Shown one piece after another: positions 25,493-34,800 of a DNA stretch of 64,000 nt. Under the pieces are notes generated by a model, which was not told the origin of the DNA, did no database searches, and was given only the letters and a program-made list of their open reading frames with translations. The position numbers were made by a program, and so were the translations under genes. This stretch comes from Streptomyces hygroscopicus subsp. hygroscopicus (GTDB lineage Bacteria; Actinomycetota; Actinomycetes; Streptomycetales; Streptomycetaceae). The stretch covers positions 62,001-126,000 of the forward strand of contig NZ_BSSM01000006.1 of the NCBI RefSeq assembly GCF_030269125.1. The letters run 5' to 3'. Numbering within the stretch: position 1 is the first letter of the stretch; each line of letters begins with the position of its first letter.

Positions 25493-27816
25493 CACTGCTC
25501 CCCCGCGTCGGCGACGGTCATGTCGACCGCCACGAAACGGAGTTCGGAGGTGTAGCGGCTGCCCTCGTCGTCGGTGAGCCAGGCCTGCTCCGGGGTGGGC
25601 AGCATCTCGCTGACCTTCAACCGGGCACCGGGGTCCTTGCGGGCGAGCCTGCGGGCGGCCTTGGCGAGGATGGTGAGGTACACCGGGCTGTCGAAGTCGA
25701 CGTAGAACGGCCGGGGTTCGGTGGGCGAGACCACGAACACGAACCGGGGCAGCTCGTGCCGGCGCTGCCAGTGCCGGGCCTTGACGAAGCGGACGGCCTC
25801 CGCCTTCTCGTCGGCGAAGTCCATGTCGGCGACGGGCAGTTGCCAGGTCTCGCGGGCCACGGTCATCCGTCCGAGGGTGATCCGCGGGGTGTGCTCGCCG
25901 TCGGGGCGCAGGGTGAAGCGGTCCATGACCCGCTGGGTGAGGGTGTTGGCGTAGGCGTCCAGCACGTCGTACTCCGTGCCGTCGGGCAGCACCGCGGTGA
26001 GCCGGCCGGACCGGTCCTCGATCCGGACGTCGGCGCCGAGCACGGTGCGCGGGCGGTGCGGGTCGCCGGTCTGGTCGACCAGGGCGACGTAGTGGTCCTC
26101 GGGGCGGTCCAGCGAGGGCCGGCTGCGGGTGGACCACTTCAGGGGCAGCTCCTTGGGGAGCATGGGCAGCAGACGCGGGCCGGGGAAGTCGCGGGTGGTC
26201 TCGGCGAGCAGCTCGTCGCGGTCGGGGTGCTGGTAGACGAACAGGGAGGCGCCCATGGTGTTCAGGGCGCAGTGCATCTCGCCGAGTACGAGGTCCACGT
26301 CGCCGCGGGCGAGGGCGGCCTCGTCGTCGGCGATGACCAGGACGTCGGGGCTGATGTAGCGGGCCAGCGACCAGCCGTCGCCTGGCTCGTCGAACTCGCG
26401 GCGCACCCGTTCGGCCAGCTCGGCGGTGGTCAGCCGGACCCGGCGCACGCCCTCGGGCAGGTCGAGGATCCGGGCCCACTTGGCACGGAGTTCGTCCTGG
26501 GCGGCGTCGATGAGGTCGCCCGCGTCGGGGTGCGGGGAGGGCAGGGTGTTCAGCCACAGGGTGCCCAGGTCGACCGGCGAGCCGCCGGCCGCGAGGCGCT
26601 CGTAGACGGTGTGCAGGCGGGCGCGGATGGCCTCGGCGACGCGGTTCGTCATCCAGCGGGCGGACGTCAGGCACAGCTGGAGCGGTTCCAGGTGGTCCAG
26701 CAGGGCGGAGCCGGTGGTGGCGGTGGCGGCGCGCCGGGCGTCGGAGTACACCAGGCCCCGGCAGGGCGCGGTGCGTTCGCCCTTGGCGCGCTGGGCCTCG
26801 CTGTCGGTCAGCGCGGCGAAGTCCGTCTCCAGCGCGGTGATCGCGGCGGTCAGCGCGGTGGCGTCGGTGCCGGCGGCGCGCACGGCGTCCCGGCCGCGTT
26901 CCAGCACCGCGAGCCGCTCCAGCGCCCCTTCCCGTACGGCGCGGTCGGGGATGCGCTCCAGGATGGCGCGCAGGGCGCGGTCGGGATGCGTGGCGGCGGG
27001 CACCTCCAGTCGCCACTGCACCCAGCGGCGGGAGATCAGGTCACCGACGATCCTGGTCACCTCGTCCTCGGAAAGGCCCAGTTCGGCGGCGATGGCGGGC
27101 ATGTGCCGGGTGCCGTCGCAGCGTTCCAGCACGGCCCGCTCGTGCCCGTCGACCTGCCGGGCCGGGCGTCCCGGGACCTGGACGGTGCCGCCCGCGCAGC
27201 GCACGAACGACACCCGGCGCGGCGCGATCCAGCGCATCAGCGCGCCGTCCGCGGCCAGGACCTTCGCCAGGGCGTCGATCGCCCAGCCGGAGAAGTACAC
27301 CTCCCGAGCGGCGAGGAAGCCGTCGCCGGGGCTGACGGTGACGCCGCCCCGGTCGGCGAGGTCCCAGTGGCCCCAGCCGACCGGGCCGAAGAAGCCGATG
27401 GTGTCGTTCTTCACGCAGAACCGCTGCCAGTAGTGCGCGACCAGTTCCTCGCGCTGGCGGGGCATGCTGCTGCGGCCGCCGGCGCTCGGGGTCCAGCGCA
27501 GGAACGGGGCGATCCCGGTGCGCAGGACGGCGGGGTTCTGCCAGGCGAGCGCCGCCTGGAAGCGGGGCCGGGCGGCGATCTCCTGGAAGTGGCGGGCGGT
27601 GTCCACGGCGGCCGCCGCGAGGTCCTCGGTGAAGGCCGTCCACTCCGGGCCGCTCAGCTCGCTGCCGGGGCCGAACTTGTCGGCGGCCTCGGCGAGTCCG
27701 GGCGGGGCGAGGCGCAGCACGCCGTCGGCGGGGAAACCGGGGCCGCGGAGCGCGAACTGCTCCCACAGCCGCCAGCCTCCGCCCGGCAGCAGGACAGGTG
27801 CGTGCTCGTCCGACAT
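25492..27816 (-). CDS. Short LanB protein (lantibiotic dehydratase N-domain only), paralog 2
   Basis: The protein has 774 residues from ATG 27816, with GGAAGGAG upstream. It is the first gene of the minus-strand mini-operon and a close paralog of the LanB at 20039. Shared landmarks are APFLRWTPSAGGRSS, FCVKNDTIGFFGPVGWG, GEMHCALNTMGASLF and RPFYVDFDSPVYLTILAKAA, and the proteins end at the same point without a SpaB_C elimination domain. Carrying two such paralogs is unusual. They might act on different residues or as a heterodimer, for example aminoacyl-tRNA-dependent addition to, or glutamylation of, a carrier- or peptide-bound substrate. Confidence 0.88.
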   Translation of the reverse strand: MSDEHAPVLLPGGGWRLWEQFALRGPGFPADGVLRLAPPGLAEAADKFGPGSELSGPEWTAFTEDLAAAAVDTARHFQEIAARPRFQAALAWQNPAVLRTGIAPFLRWTPSAGGRSSMPRQREELVAHYWQRFCVKNDTIGFFGPVGWGHWDLADRGGVTVSPGDGFLAAREVYFSGWAIDALAKVLAADGALMRWIAPRRVSFVRCAGGTVQVPGRPARQVDGHERAVLERCDGTRHMPAIAAELGLSEDEVTRIVGDLISRRWVQWRLEVPAATHPDRALRAILERIPDRAVREGALERLAVLERGRDAVRAAGTDATALTAAITALETDFAALTDSEAQRAKGERTAPCRGLVYSDARRAATATTGSALLDHLEPLQLCLTSARWMTNRVAEAIRARLHTVYERLAAGGSPVDLGTLWLNTLPSPHPDAGDLIDAAQDELRAKWARILDLPEGVRRVRLTTAELAERVRREFDEPGDGWSLARYISPDVLVIADDEAALARGDVDLVLGEMHCALNTMGASLFVYQHPDRDELLAETTRDFPGPRLLPMLPKELPLKWSTRSRPSLDRPEDHYVALVDQTGDPHRPRTVLGADVRIEDRSGRLTAVLPDGTEYDVLDAYANTLTQRVMDRFTLRPDGEHTPRITLGRMTVARETWQLPVADMDFADEKAEAVRFVKARHWQRRHELPRFVFVVSPTEPRPFYVDFDSPVYLTILAKAARRLARKDPGARLKVSEMLPTPEQAWLTDDEGSRYTSELRFVAVDMTVADAGEQ
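27369..27518. repeat. 150-bp identical tract shared by the two LanB genes (copy 2)
   Basis: Identical over all 150 bases to 21916-22065. The base immediately outside each end differs between the two copies, and divergence rises sharply beyond. Confidence 0.9.
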
Positions 27817-28062
27817 CGCGTGCTCCTTCCGGAATGGGGTGCGCGGGAAATCGCGTGGCCCGGGGGTTTCCGGGATGCCGGGCGGCCCGCGACCGGACAG
27901 CACGTTCCCGCGTCGGGGCCGTTGGTCACCAGGGAAGATCCGGCAGCAACGGGCGCCACCGCTTCGGCGCGTTCGTCCCTGACCCGGCCGGGTCGCGGCG
28001 GGGCACGCTTGCGTCGCCGGACCCGGATCCGCGGCCGGCCCATCACCTGCGGGAGGTTCACC
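27817..28062. promoter_or_regulatory. Divergent promoter region between the LanB operon and mbtH
   Basis: These 246 bases separate the starts of two divergent operons and must hold both promoters. No convincing -35/-10 pair or clear palindrome was found by eye. The MbtH-side ribosome site GGGAGG lies at 28051-28056. Confidence 0.5.
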
Positions 28063-28311
28063 GTGACGCAACCCGACTCCGTGAACGGCACCGGCGACGA
28101 TGCTCGCCCCGGCGCCGAGGACGTGTATCTCGTGGTGCGCAACGACGAGGAGCAGTACTCGATCTGGCGGGCGGACCGCGAGCTGCCGGCCGGCTGGTAC
28201 CGGGAGGGCCGCAGCGGCAGCCGGCAGGAGTGCCTGGACCACATCGACGTCATCTGGACGGACATGCGCCCGCTGAGCCTGCGCCGCCGGCTCGCCGGGG
28301 CCGATGTCTGA
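28063..28311 (+). CDS. MbtH-family NRPS accessory protein
   Basis: The protein has 82 residues from GTG 28063, with GGGAGG upstream. The MbtH signature is clear: VVRNDEEQYSIWRADRELPAGW, then GSRQECLDHIDVIWTDMRP and SLRRRL. MbtH proteins bind the N-terminal part of A domains and are often needed for their folding and activity. Candidate clients are the four A domains in the two NRPSs and the stand-alone A domain. The N-terminal 20 residues are an unusual polar extension. The stop lies inside the start of the PPTase gene, so the two are coupled. Confidence 0.95.
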   Translation: MTQPDSVNGTGDDARPGAEDVYLVVRNDEEQYSIWRADRELPAGWYREGRSGSRQECLDHIDVIWTDMRPLSLRRRLAGADV

Positions 28312-29230
28312 GGTCCGGCCGGCCCCGGTGCCGGCCAGGCCGGCCAACGCGCCTCCGACGGCGCGGGCGACGGCGGTGGCCGGCGTCCTGCCTCCGGCGG
28401 CGGGCGTCGCTCCCGCGACGAGACGGCCGCGGGCGGGGGCGGGCGACGTACTGGCCCGGCCGGCGGACGGACCGCCGCCCCCCGTGCACGACGTGCCGGC
28501 GCCGGCCCCGCCCCCCGGTCCCCTGTGCCCCGCGCTCCTGGACCTGCCCGGTCCGCGGTACGCCCCGTACCCCGTCGGGCCCCGCCCGCTGCGCGGCCGG
28601 CTGGAGCTCTACCTGACCGAGGTCGGCGCCCAGGACGACCGGTCGCTGCTGCGCGCCCAGGAGTTGCTGGACGCGCAGGAGCGGGCGCGGGCCCGTGCGT
28701 TCAGGCGGGCCCGGGACCGTGACGCCTATGTGATCGCGCATGCGACGCTGCGCTCCCTGCTCAGCCCGCTGCTGGGCGTCCCGGCGGACGAGCTGCCGTT
28801 GATGCGGGAGCCCTGCGCGGGGTGCGGGAAGCCGCATGGGCGGCCGGCGCTGCGCACCTCGGGGGTGCACTTCTCGCTGTCGCACAGCGGGGACCTGGTG
28901 CTGGTGGCGCTCGCGGGCGCGCCGGTCGGGGTCGATGTGGAGGGCGTGGCCGGCGAGGAGGCGGTGCGCGGCGCGCAGTGCGCGCTGCACGCGGCGGAGG
29001 TGGCGGAGCTGGCGCTGCTCCCGGCGCGCGAACGGCAGGCGGCCTTCACCCGGACCTGGGTCCGCAAGGAGGCGTACCTCAAGGGACTGGGGACGGGGCT
29101 GGTGCGCGATCCGGCCCTGGACCACGTCGGCACGGGACCCCGGCCGGTGTCGCCCTCGCCGGAGTGGGTCCTGCGGGACGTGCTCGTCCCCGCGGGGTAC
29201 GCGGCGGCCGTGGCGCTGCGACGGGAGTGA
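28304..29230 (+). CDS. Sfp-type 4'-phosphopantetheinyl transferase
   Basis: The protein has 308 residues. ATG 28304 overlaps the mbtH stop by eight bases. A Pro/Ala-rich region of about 75 residues precedes the enzyme. The two conserved Mg2+/CoA motifs are VGVDVEGV and WVRKEAYLKGLGTG, and VHFSLSHSGD gives the central HS motif. The enzyme transfers phosphopantetheine from CoA to the Ser of carrier domains. Clients should include the free carrier protein and the four NRPS T domains here. The Pro-rich N terminus may mean that the true start is further inside; no better ribosome site was seen. Confidence 0.92.
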   Translation: MSEVRPAPVPARPANAPPTARATAVAGVLPPAAGVAPATRRPRAGAGDVLARPADGPPPPVHDVPAPAPPPGPLCPALLDLPGPRYAPYPVGPRPLRGRLELYLTEVGAQDDRSLLRAQELLDAQERARARAFRRARDRDAYVIAHATLRSLLSPLLGVPADELPLMREPCAGCGKPHGRPALRTSGVHFSLSHSGDLVLVALAGAPVGVDVEGVAGEEAVRGAQCALHAAEVAELALLPARERQAAFTRTWVRKEAYLKGLGTGLVRDPALDHVGTGPRPVSPSPEWVLRDVLVPAGYAAAVALRRE

Positions 29231-29259
29231 GCGGAGGGCGGGGACGGCGCACGCGAGGA

Positions 29260-29293
29260 CGGCGGGGACCGGTCGGGCGACCGGTCCCCGCCG
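29260..29293 (+). terminator. Strong hairpin terminator of the mbtH/PPTase operon
   Basis: A 15-bp perfect stem (core GGCGGGGACCGGTC, 29261-29274, with its complement at 29279-29292) closes a GGGC loop, 30 bases after the PPTase stop. Confidence 0.8.
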
Positions 29294-29375
29294 CGTCGTG
29301 CGCGGCCGCCGTCGAGCGGCCCGCCTTCACCACTTCCCCACGTCCGGAGCACGTCCCCCGCGCTACGATCGCCGC

Positions 29376-30116
29376 GTGACCGCCCCGGAACCCACCATCG
29401 TCGCCACCTCCGGAGGCCACCGCGCCGCCGCACGCACCCGGGTGCTCTTCGACTCCCTGGTCCACCACGCGGTCGACCTCAGCGGGGCGCACGGCAGACG
29501 CCCGCGCATCCTGTACGTCGGCACCGCGATCGGGGACGCCGAGCACGTCGCGGCGCGGATGGCGGAGGCGGCCCGGGTGGCGGGCTTCGACCTGACGCCC
29601 CTGCACCTGTTCCCCATGCCCAACGTCGAGGACGTCGAGGGAACGGTCCTGGACCACGACGTGGTCTGGGTGATGGGCGGTTCGGTGGCCAACCTGCTCG
29701 CCGTGTGGCGGGTGCACGGTCTCGACGCGATCATGCGGCGCGCCTGGCGGGCGGGGGTGGTGCTGGCCGGGGTGAGCGCGGGTTCCATCTGCTGGTTCGA
29801 GGGCGGCGCGACGGACTCCTTCGGTCCCGGACTGCGGCCGGTGACGGACGCGTTGGGGCTGCTGCCGTACGGCAACGGGGTGCACTACGACTCCGACCCC
29901 GGCCGGCGTCCGCTGATCCACCGGCTGGTCGCCGACGGCACGCTGCCCACGGCCCACTGCACCGACGACGGGGTGGGCCTGGTCTACCGGGGCACCGAAC
30001 TGGTCGAGGCAGTGGCGGAGTTGCCGGACAAGGGCGCGTACGTCGTGCGGCGGGAGGACGGGCGGGCCGTGGAGGAACGCATCGCGCCACGGCTGCTGCC
30101 CGCCCCCCGCCGCTGA
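29376..30116 (+). CDS. Peptidase E (family S51, aspartyl dipeptidase-like)
   Basis: The protein has 246 residues from GTG 29376, with a -10-like TACGAT ending six bases upstream and no Shine-Dalgarno, so it is probably leaderless. The S51 fold is shown by VVWVMGGSVANLLAVWR, the nucleophile elbow VLAGVSAGSICWFEG (Ser near 131) and GNGVHYDSDPGRRPL, with a following ALPTAHC-type strand. S51 enzymes such as PepE cleave Asp-X dipeptides; cyanophycinase is a relative. Whether it trims the lanthipeptide leader or is a housekeeping neighbour cannot be decided; the leaderless promoter makes it independent of the mbtH operon. Confidence 0.88.
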   Translation: MTAPEPTIVATSGGHRAAARTRVLFDSLVHHAVDLSGAHGRRPRILYVGTAIGDAEHVAARMAEAARVAGFDLTPLHLFPMPNVEDVEGTVLDHDVVWVMGGSVANLLAVWRVHGLDAIMRRAWRAGVVLAGVSAGSICWFEGGATDSFGPGLRPVTDALGLLPYGNGVHYDSDPGRRPLIHRLVADGTLPTAHCTDDGVGLVYRGTELVEAVAELPDKGAYVVRREDGRAVEERIAPRLLPAPRR

Positions 30117-30141
30117 CCCGCCCGTCGACGGCCGGCCCATC

Positions 30142-30750
30142 TCAGATCAGCCCGTGGCGGACCGCGCGCGCCACCGCGTGCGCCCGGTTGCGGGCCCCGA
30201 GCCGGGCCATGATCTCGTAGACGACGTTCTTCACGGTGTGCTCGGAGCAGTGCAGCAACCGCGCGATGTCCGCGTTGCCGTGGCCCTCCGCCATGAGCCG
30301 CAGCACGGACAACTGACGGCTCGTCAGAGAAGGTGGCCGGTCCTCGTGCGGGGCGGGTGCGCCGGGCCGGGGGCCGGTGGTCAGCAGGTGGGACAGCTCC
30401 GGGTAGGGGATGCTCGGGTGCGGCGCCCCGGCGCGGCGGACGGCCGCCCCGAGGCTCTCCTCGGTGAGGTCGGCCATCCGCAGGACGACGGCCCCGGCGC
30501 GCAGGGCCTCGACCAGCCCGGCCCGGCCCACCGTGTCGCACACCAGCAGCAGCGGGCCGGTCGGCCGCAGTCCGCGCAGGGCCCGTTCGGCGTCGTCGGC
30601 GACGATGACGGTGACGGGCCGCCCGGGGCCGGGCGCGCAGTCGAGCCCGGCGCGGCGGGCGAGTTCGCGCACCCGCTCCGCGTGCCGCGAGGGCAGGACG
30701 CGCAGGGTCGTGGTCACGCCGCCGGGCGCGGCGGCCAGCACGGGCGTCAC
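30142..30750 (-). CDS. LuxR-family DNA-binding regulator, second of a tandem pair
   Basis: The protein has 202 residues from GTG 30750, which overlaps the upstream regulator stop (GTGA). The N-terminal 120 residues look like a degenerate receiver-type domain (VTVIVADDAERALRGLR). The C terminus is a LuxR/NarL helix-turn-helix: LTSRQLSVLRLMAEGHGNAD, IARLLHCSEHTVKNVVYEIM, then ARNRAHAVARAVRHGL. No histidine kinase is adjacent. Its paralogy with the next gene and its position beside lanM suggest regulation of the lanthipeptide genes. Repeats upstream of lanM are candidate targets. Confidence 0.87.
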   Translation of the reverse strand: MTPVLAAAPGGVTTTLRVLPSRHAERVRELARRAGLDCAPGPGRPVTVIVADDAERALRGLRPTGPLLLVCDTVGRAGLVEALRAGAVVLRMADLTEESLGAAVRRAGAPHPSIPYPELSHLLTTGPRPGAPAPHEDRPPSLTSRQLSVLRLMAEGHGNADIARLLHCSEHTVKNVVYEIMARLGARNRAHAVARAVRHGLI

Positions 30751-31349
30751 AGCAGACCCGCCCGGAGCGCGTAGGCGACCGCGTGGGCGCGGTTGCGCAG
30801 CCGGAACCGCTGGGTGATGTCGTGCACGACGGTGGTCACGGTGCGCGGCGAGTAGGCGAGGCGCTGGGCTATCTCGGCCGTCTCGTGGCCATCGGCGACC
30901 AGCCGCAGCACCGAGCGCTCGCGGTCGGAGAGCGAGCCGCCGGCCCAGCCCTGCTCGGCCCCCTCGGAGCGGTCGAGGACCTGTTCCAGCAGGTCGGTCG
31001 GGACGGTGCAGTCGTCCTGGGCGGCGGCCAGGACCGCGTGGGCGAGCCGGGACGCGTCGGCCTCGCGGCGCAGCAGCAGGCCCCGGGCACCGGCGGCGAG
31101 GGCGTGCAGGGCGTCTCCGGAGGCGAGCGCGCCGGCCACCAGGACGACGGCGGGGCGCTGCACGTGGGCGCGGGTGGTGCGCACCATGTCGAGCTCGGCC
31201 GGGCCGAGCCGGTCCACGGTGAGGACGGCGACCCGGGCCTGGCCCGGCTCGCACACGGTGAGTTCCGGGCAGGCGAGCAGGGCACTGCGGGTGCCGGCCT
31301 CCAGGACCGGGTCGAGGGCGACCACACCGACGGGTACGGGGACTCCCAT
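30747..31349 (-). CDS. LuxR-family DNA-binding regulator, first of a tandem pair
   Basis: The protein has 200 residues from ATG 31349, with AAGGAG seven bases upstream. The receiver-like N-terminal half (VVALDPVLEAGTRSALLACP, VAVLTVDRLGPAELDMVR) lacks the acidic pocket of true response regulators. The C-terminal helix-turn-helix is LSDRERSVLRLVADGHETAE with IAQRLAYSPRTVTTVVHDI, then LRNRAHAVAYALRAGLL. The tail block NRAHAVA is shared with the following gene, showing a tandem duplication. It is divergent from lanM across a 470-base control region and is the best candidate for its regulator. Confidence 0.88.
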   Translation of the reverse strand: MGVPVPVGVVALDPVLEAGTRSALLACPELTVCEPGQARVAVLTVDRLGPAELDMVRTTRAHVQRPAVVLVAGALASGDALHALAAGARGLLLRREADASRLAHAVLAAAQDDCTVPTDLLEQVLDRSEGAEQGWAGGSLSDRERSVLRLVADGHETAEIAQRLAYSPRTVTTVVHDITQRFRLRNRAHAVAYALRAGLL

Positions 31350-31596
31350 CTTCTGCTCCTTGCAAGGTCGTTCGCCCGGTGGTGAGCACCGCGGGCGGCC
31401 TGTGGGGTACGAGGCTCACCCTGCCGCCGCCGTCGGGGCGCGGCATCGGTAGTCGGTCCCCACCTTTCCGGTCCTCGTCCGCCGCCGGGAGGGGTTTCGG
31501 CCCCCCGCGGGGTCGTGCGCGGGGCGCGGCCGGAGCGTCGCCGCCCACCCGGGGTGTGCGCGGCGGCCAGGGGGGTGCCCGCTGGGGGAAGGACGC

Positions 31597-31690
31597 GGGG
31601 GACGGCCGTACGGGCATGGGGGGGAGCGGCCGTACCGGGGCGCGGGGACGGCCGTGGGGGCGTACGGGGGACGGTCGTACGGGTCATGGG
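31597..31690. repeat. Four imperfect repeats of about 23 bp upstream of lanM
   Basis: Units beginning near 31597, 31621, 31644 and 31666 share a G-rich start followed by CGGCCGTAC or CGGTCGTAC and a GGG run. The first and fourth end in CATGGG. Spacing near two helical turns (22-24 bp) suits cooperative binding by the neighbouring LuxR-type proteins. Confidence 0.5.
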
Positions 31691-31766
31691 TAGTGCGGCG
31701 CCGACCTGCGGTTTCCCCGTGCCCGGGGGTGTCCTTCCCCACCGGCGGGGAGGGGGCGCGAAGAAT

Positions 31767-31785
31767 ATGGGGGTCACTTCCCCAT
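31767..31785. repeat. Inverted repeat ATGGGG-N7-CCCCAT before lanM
   Basis: A perfect 6-bp inverted repeat with a 7-base spacer. It overlaps an alternative ATG for lanM, or, if translation starts at 31821, lies in the promoter/leader as a possible operator. Confidence 0.5.
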
Positions 31786-31820
31786 GTGGGGGTGGGCCGG
31801 CGTCTGCGAACTTCGTTGAC

Positions 31821-34800
31821 GTGACTGAGACCGCCAGCCTCCCGACTCCCCGGAGCGCCGGCCTGCCGCTCGCCTGGTGGGCCCCGGCGCTTTCCCTCGC
31901 GGAGCGCCTCGCCGCCCCCGGCCGCCCGGCCGCGCCCGCCGACCCCCACGCCACCGGGCGTGCCCCCTGGGCCGCCGGGGACGCGGAGGGTTTCGCGCTG
32001 CGGCTGGCGCACCTCGGGGTGGACGGCGCCACGGCGGCGGCCCTCGCGGCCGAGCCCGCCGAGCGGCTGGCCGCCCGCACCGCCAAGCCCCGCTGGGCGG
32101 AGTACGCCGAAGCGGCCCTGGAGGCCGCCCCCGAGGAGCGCGTGGAGCCGGCCGCGGACGGCACCGGTCCCGAGGTCTTCGCCCCTGTCGTACGACCGCT
32201 CGTCGCCCCGGCCGCGGCGCGTCTCGCCCGTCTGCTGCCGGGTGTCCCGGCCGCCGAACAGGAGATCTGGCGGGGCGAGTTCGGCGACTGGCTGACGTCT
32301 CGGCTGGTGGGGCTCGCCGCCCGCACCCTCGTACGGGAGCTGGACGGCGCGCGGCGGGCCGGGCGGCTGGCGGGGGCGACACCGCGTGAGCGGTTCGCGT
32401 TCTTCGTCGCCGGTGCCGGCACCCGGCGGGGGCTCGGCGAACTGTTCGCCGCCTACCCGGTGCTGGCCCGGATGCTCGGGCAGACCGCGCTGGACGCGCT
32501 GGACGCGGCGGCCGAACTGGTGGCCCGCTTCCAGGCCGACCGCCCCGAGCTGGTCGCCACGCTCCTCGACGGCCGCGACCCGGGTGTGCTCGCCCGCGTG
32601 GAACTCGGGCTCGGCGACGCCCACCAGGGCAACCGTTCGGTGGCGATCCTGCGGTTCGCCGACGGCGCGCGGGTCGTGTACAAGCCGCGGCCGCTCGGCC
32701 AGCACGCCCTGCTGGACGAGTTGGCGGCCTGGATGGACGTGAAGGTCCCGGGTCTCGCGCTGCGCACCGCGCGCACCGTGCGCCGGGAGGGCTACGGCTG
32801 GCTGGAGTTCGTGGCGCACCGCTGGTGCCGCTCGGTGACCGAGACCGACGCCTTCTACCGCCGCCAGGGCGTGCTGCTGGCCCTGCTGTACGCGGTCGAC
32901 GGCGCCGACATGCACTACGAGAACGTCATCGCCTGCGGTGACCAGCCGGTGCTGGTGGACGCCGAGACGCTGCTGCACACCGGTCTCGGGCAGGCCATGA
33001 CGGCGGGCGCCGACCCGGCCGCGGACGCCCTGCACACCTCCGTGCACCGCACCTGCCTGCTGCCCCATCTGCTCATCGGCGAGCACGGGGCGCTGGACAT
33101 CTCCGCGCTGGGCCGCTCCACCGACGGCACCTTCCCGAGCGAGGGGCTGCACTGGGCGGACAGCGGCCGCGACACGATGCGCGCCGTACGGGGGCCGCTG
33201 CTCAGCCCGGCCGGGCAGAACCAGCCGCTGCCCGACGGCCGCCCGCTGGACGGCGCGGACCACCGGGCCGCCCTGCTCGACGGCTTCCGCACGGCGTACG
33301 CGGCCATCGCCGCGCACGGCGGCGAACTGGTCGGTGACGAAGGACCGTTGGCGGCCGCCGCCGACAGTCCGGCGCGGCTGATCGCCCGCGCCACGCGGTT
33401 GTACGCGACCCTGCTGGAGGAGTCCACGCATCCGGCGCTGCTCGGTGACGCGCTCGCGCGGGACGGGGTGTTCGCCGTGCTGTGGACCGAGTCCGCGCAC
33501 GACGAGGCACGGCGGCGGCTCATCGAGCACGAGACGGCGGACCTGTGGCGCGGGGACGTCCCCCTGTTCACCCATCGGCCGTCCGGCACAGGGGTCCGGG
33601 CGGCCGACGGGACCTGGCTGGCGGACGTGCTGCCGGAGGCGAGCCTGGCCGCGGTGCGCAAGAAGATCGCGCGGATGGACGAGGTCGACTGCCGCGACCA
33701 GGAGTGGATCGTCTCCGCGACCCTGGCCGCCCGCGGCGCCTGCGCCCCGGCGGACCGGCCGAGGTCGGCGCTCGCCGTGGCGCCCGTGCCGGCCGTCGTG
33801 CCGGACGCCTCGCGGCTGCTGGCCGCGGTGTGCGGGATCGCCGACGACATCGCCGCCCGTGCGGTACGCGACGGCGGCCGTGCCAACTGGCTGGGCCTGG
33901 AAAGGGTTTCGGGGCCGCACTGGGCGGTGCTGCCGATGGGCGCCGGGCTCGCCCAGGGTTACTGCGGGGTCGCGCTCTTCCTGGCCCACACGGGCGCGCT
34001 CACCGGCGCCGACCGGTACACCGCGCTGGCCCGCGAGGCGGTACGGCCGCTGCCCGCCCTGCTGAGGGCCCTGGCCGCCGATCCCCAGCTCAGCGCGGCG
34101 GCGGGCCCCGGTGCCTACGACGGGCTCGGCGGGATCTGCTACGCCCTGGTCCGGCTGTCGGCGCTGCTGGGCGACGCGTTGACGGACTGTCTGCCCGACG
34201 CGCTCACCGCGCTCGCCCACGCCGCGGCCGACTGCCCCGACCCGGGGCTGGCCGGCGGCACGGCCGGGGCGCTGGCCGCCGCCGTCGCCGTGCACGAGGC
34301 GACCGGGGCGCCGCGGGCGCTGGAGCTGGCGGACGCCCTGGCGGACCGGCTGTGCCAGGCGGGCCCCGTCGCGGACGCCGGTCTCGCGGACGGCGCCGCC
34401 GGGATCGGCTGGGCCCTGCTGCGGTACGCCGCCGTACGGCCGAGGCGGTCCGCTGCGCACGAGGCGGCGGGCCGGGCCCTGCTCGACGGGGCGGCCCGGC
34501 GGGTACGGGACGCGGCGGCGGACGCGTCGTGGGCGCGGGGGGCCGCGGGAGTGGCGGCCGCCGCCTCGGACCTCGGCGCCCCGCGCCCCGCCCGGAACGC
34601 CCCGGCCCCCGCCGACGGGCCCGCCTCCGCCGCGGCGCTCACCGAACCGCCCGCCCCGGCCGCCGCGTTCCGGGCCCGGCTCAGGGACGCCGAAGTGGGA
34701 CCCGACCTCAGCCTCGCCCAAGGCGCCCTCGGCACCCTGGAAGCCCTGGCCGTCCTGTCCGAACGGGGCGACGCTCGGGCCGCCGAGGCCCTGACCCTGC

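Larger units (their letters stand above)
31350..31820. promoter_or_regulatory. Divergent control region between the LuxR pair and lanM
   Basis: About 470 bases with no gene. It contains a block of four imperfect repeats (31597-31690) and a 19-bp inverted repeat (31767-31785). On the minus side it carries the ribosome site of the first LuxR gene. Gly-rich open frames in it are composition artefacts. Confidence 0.6.

Noticed and set aside
21916-27518. Composite transposon bounded by the two 150-bp identical tracts
   Set aside because: The tracts are inside coding sequence at the same position of two paralogs, with no transposase, terminal inverted repeats or target duplications.
29376-30116. 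Peptidase E as the dedicated lanthipeptide leader protease
   Set aside because: S51 peptidases act on very short Asp-containing peptides and the gene has its own leaderless promoter; position alone is not enough.
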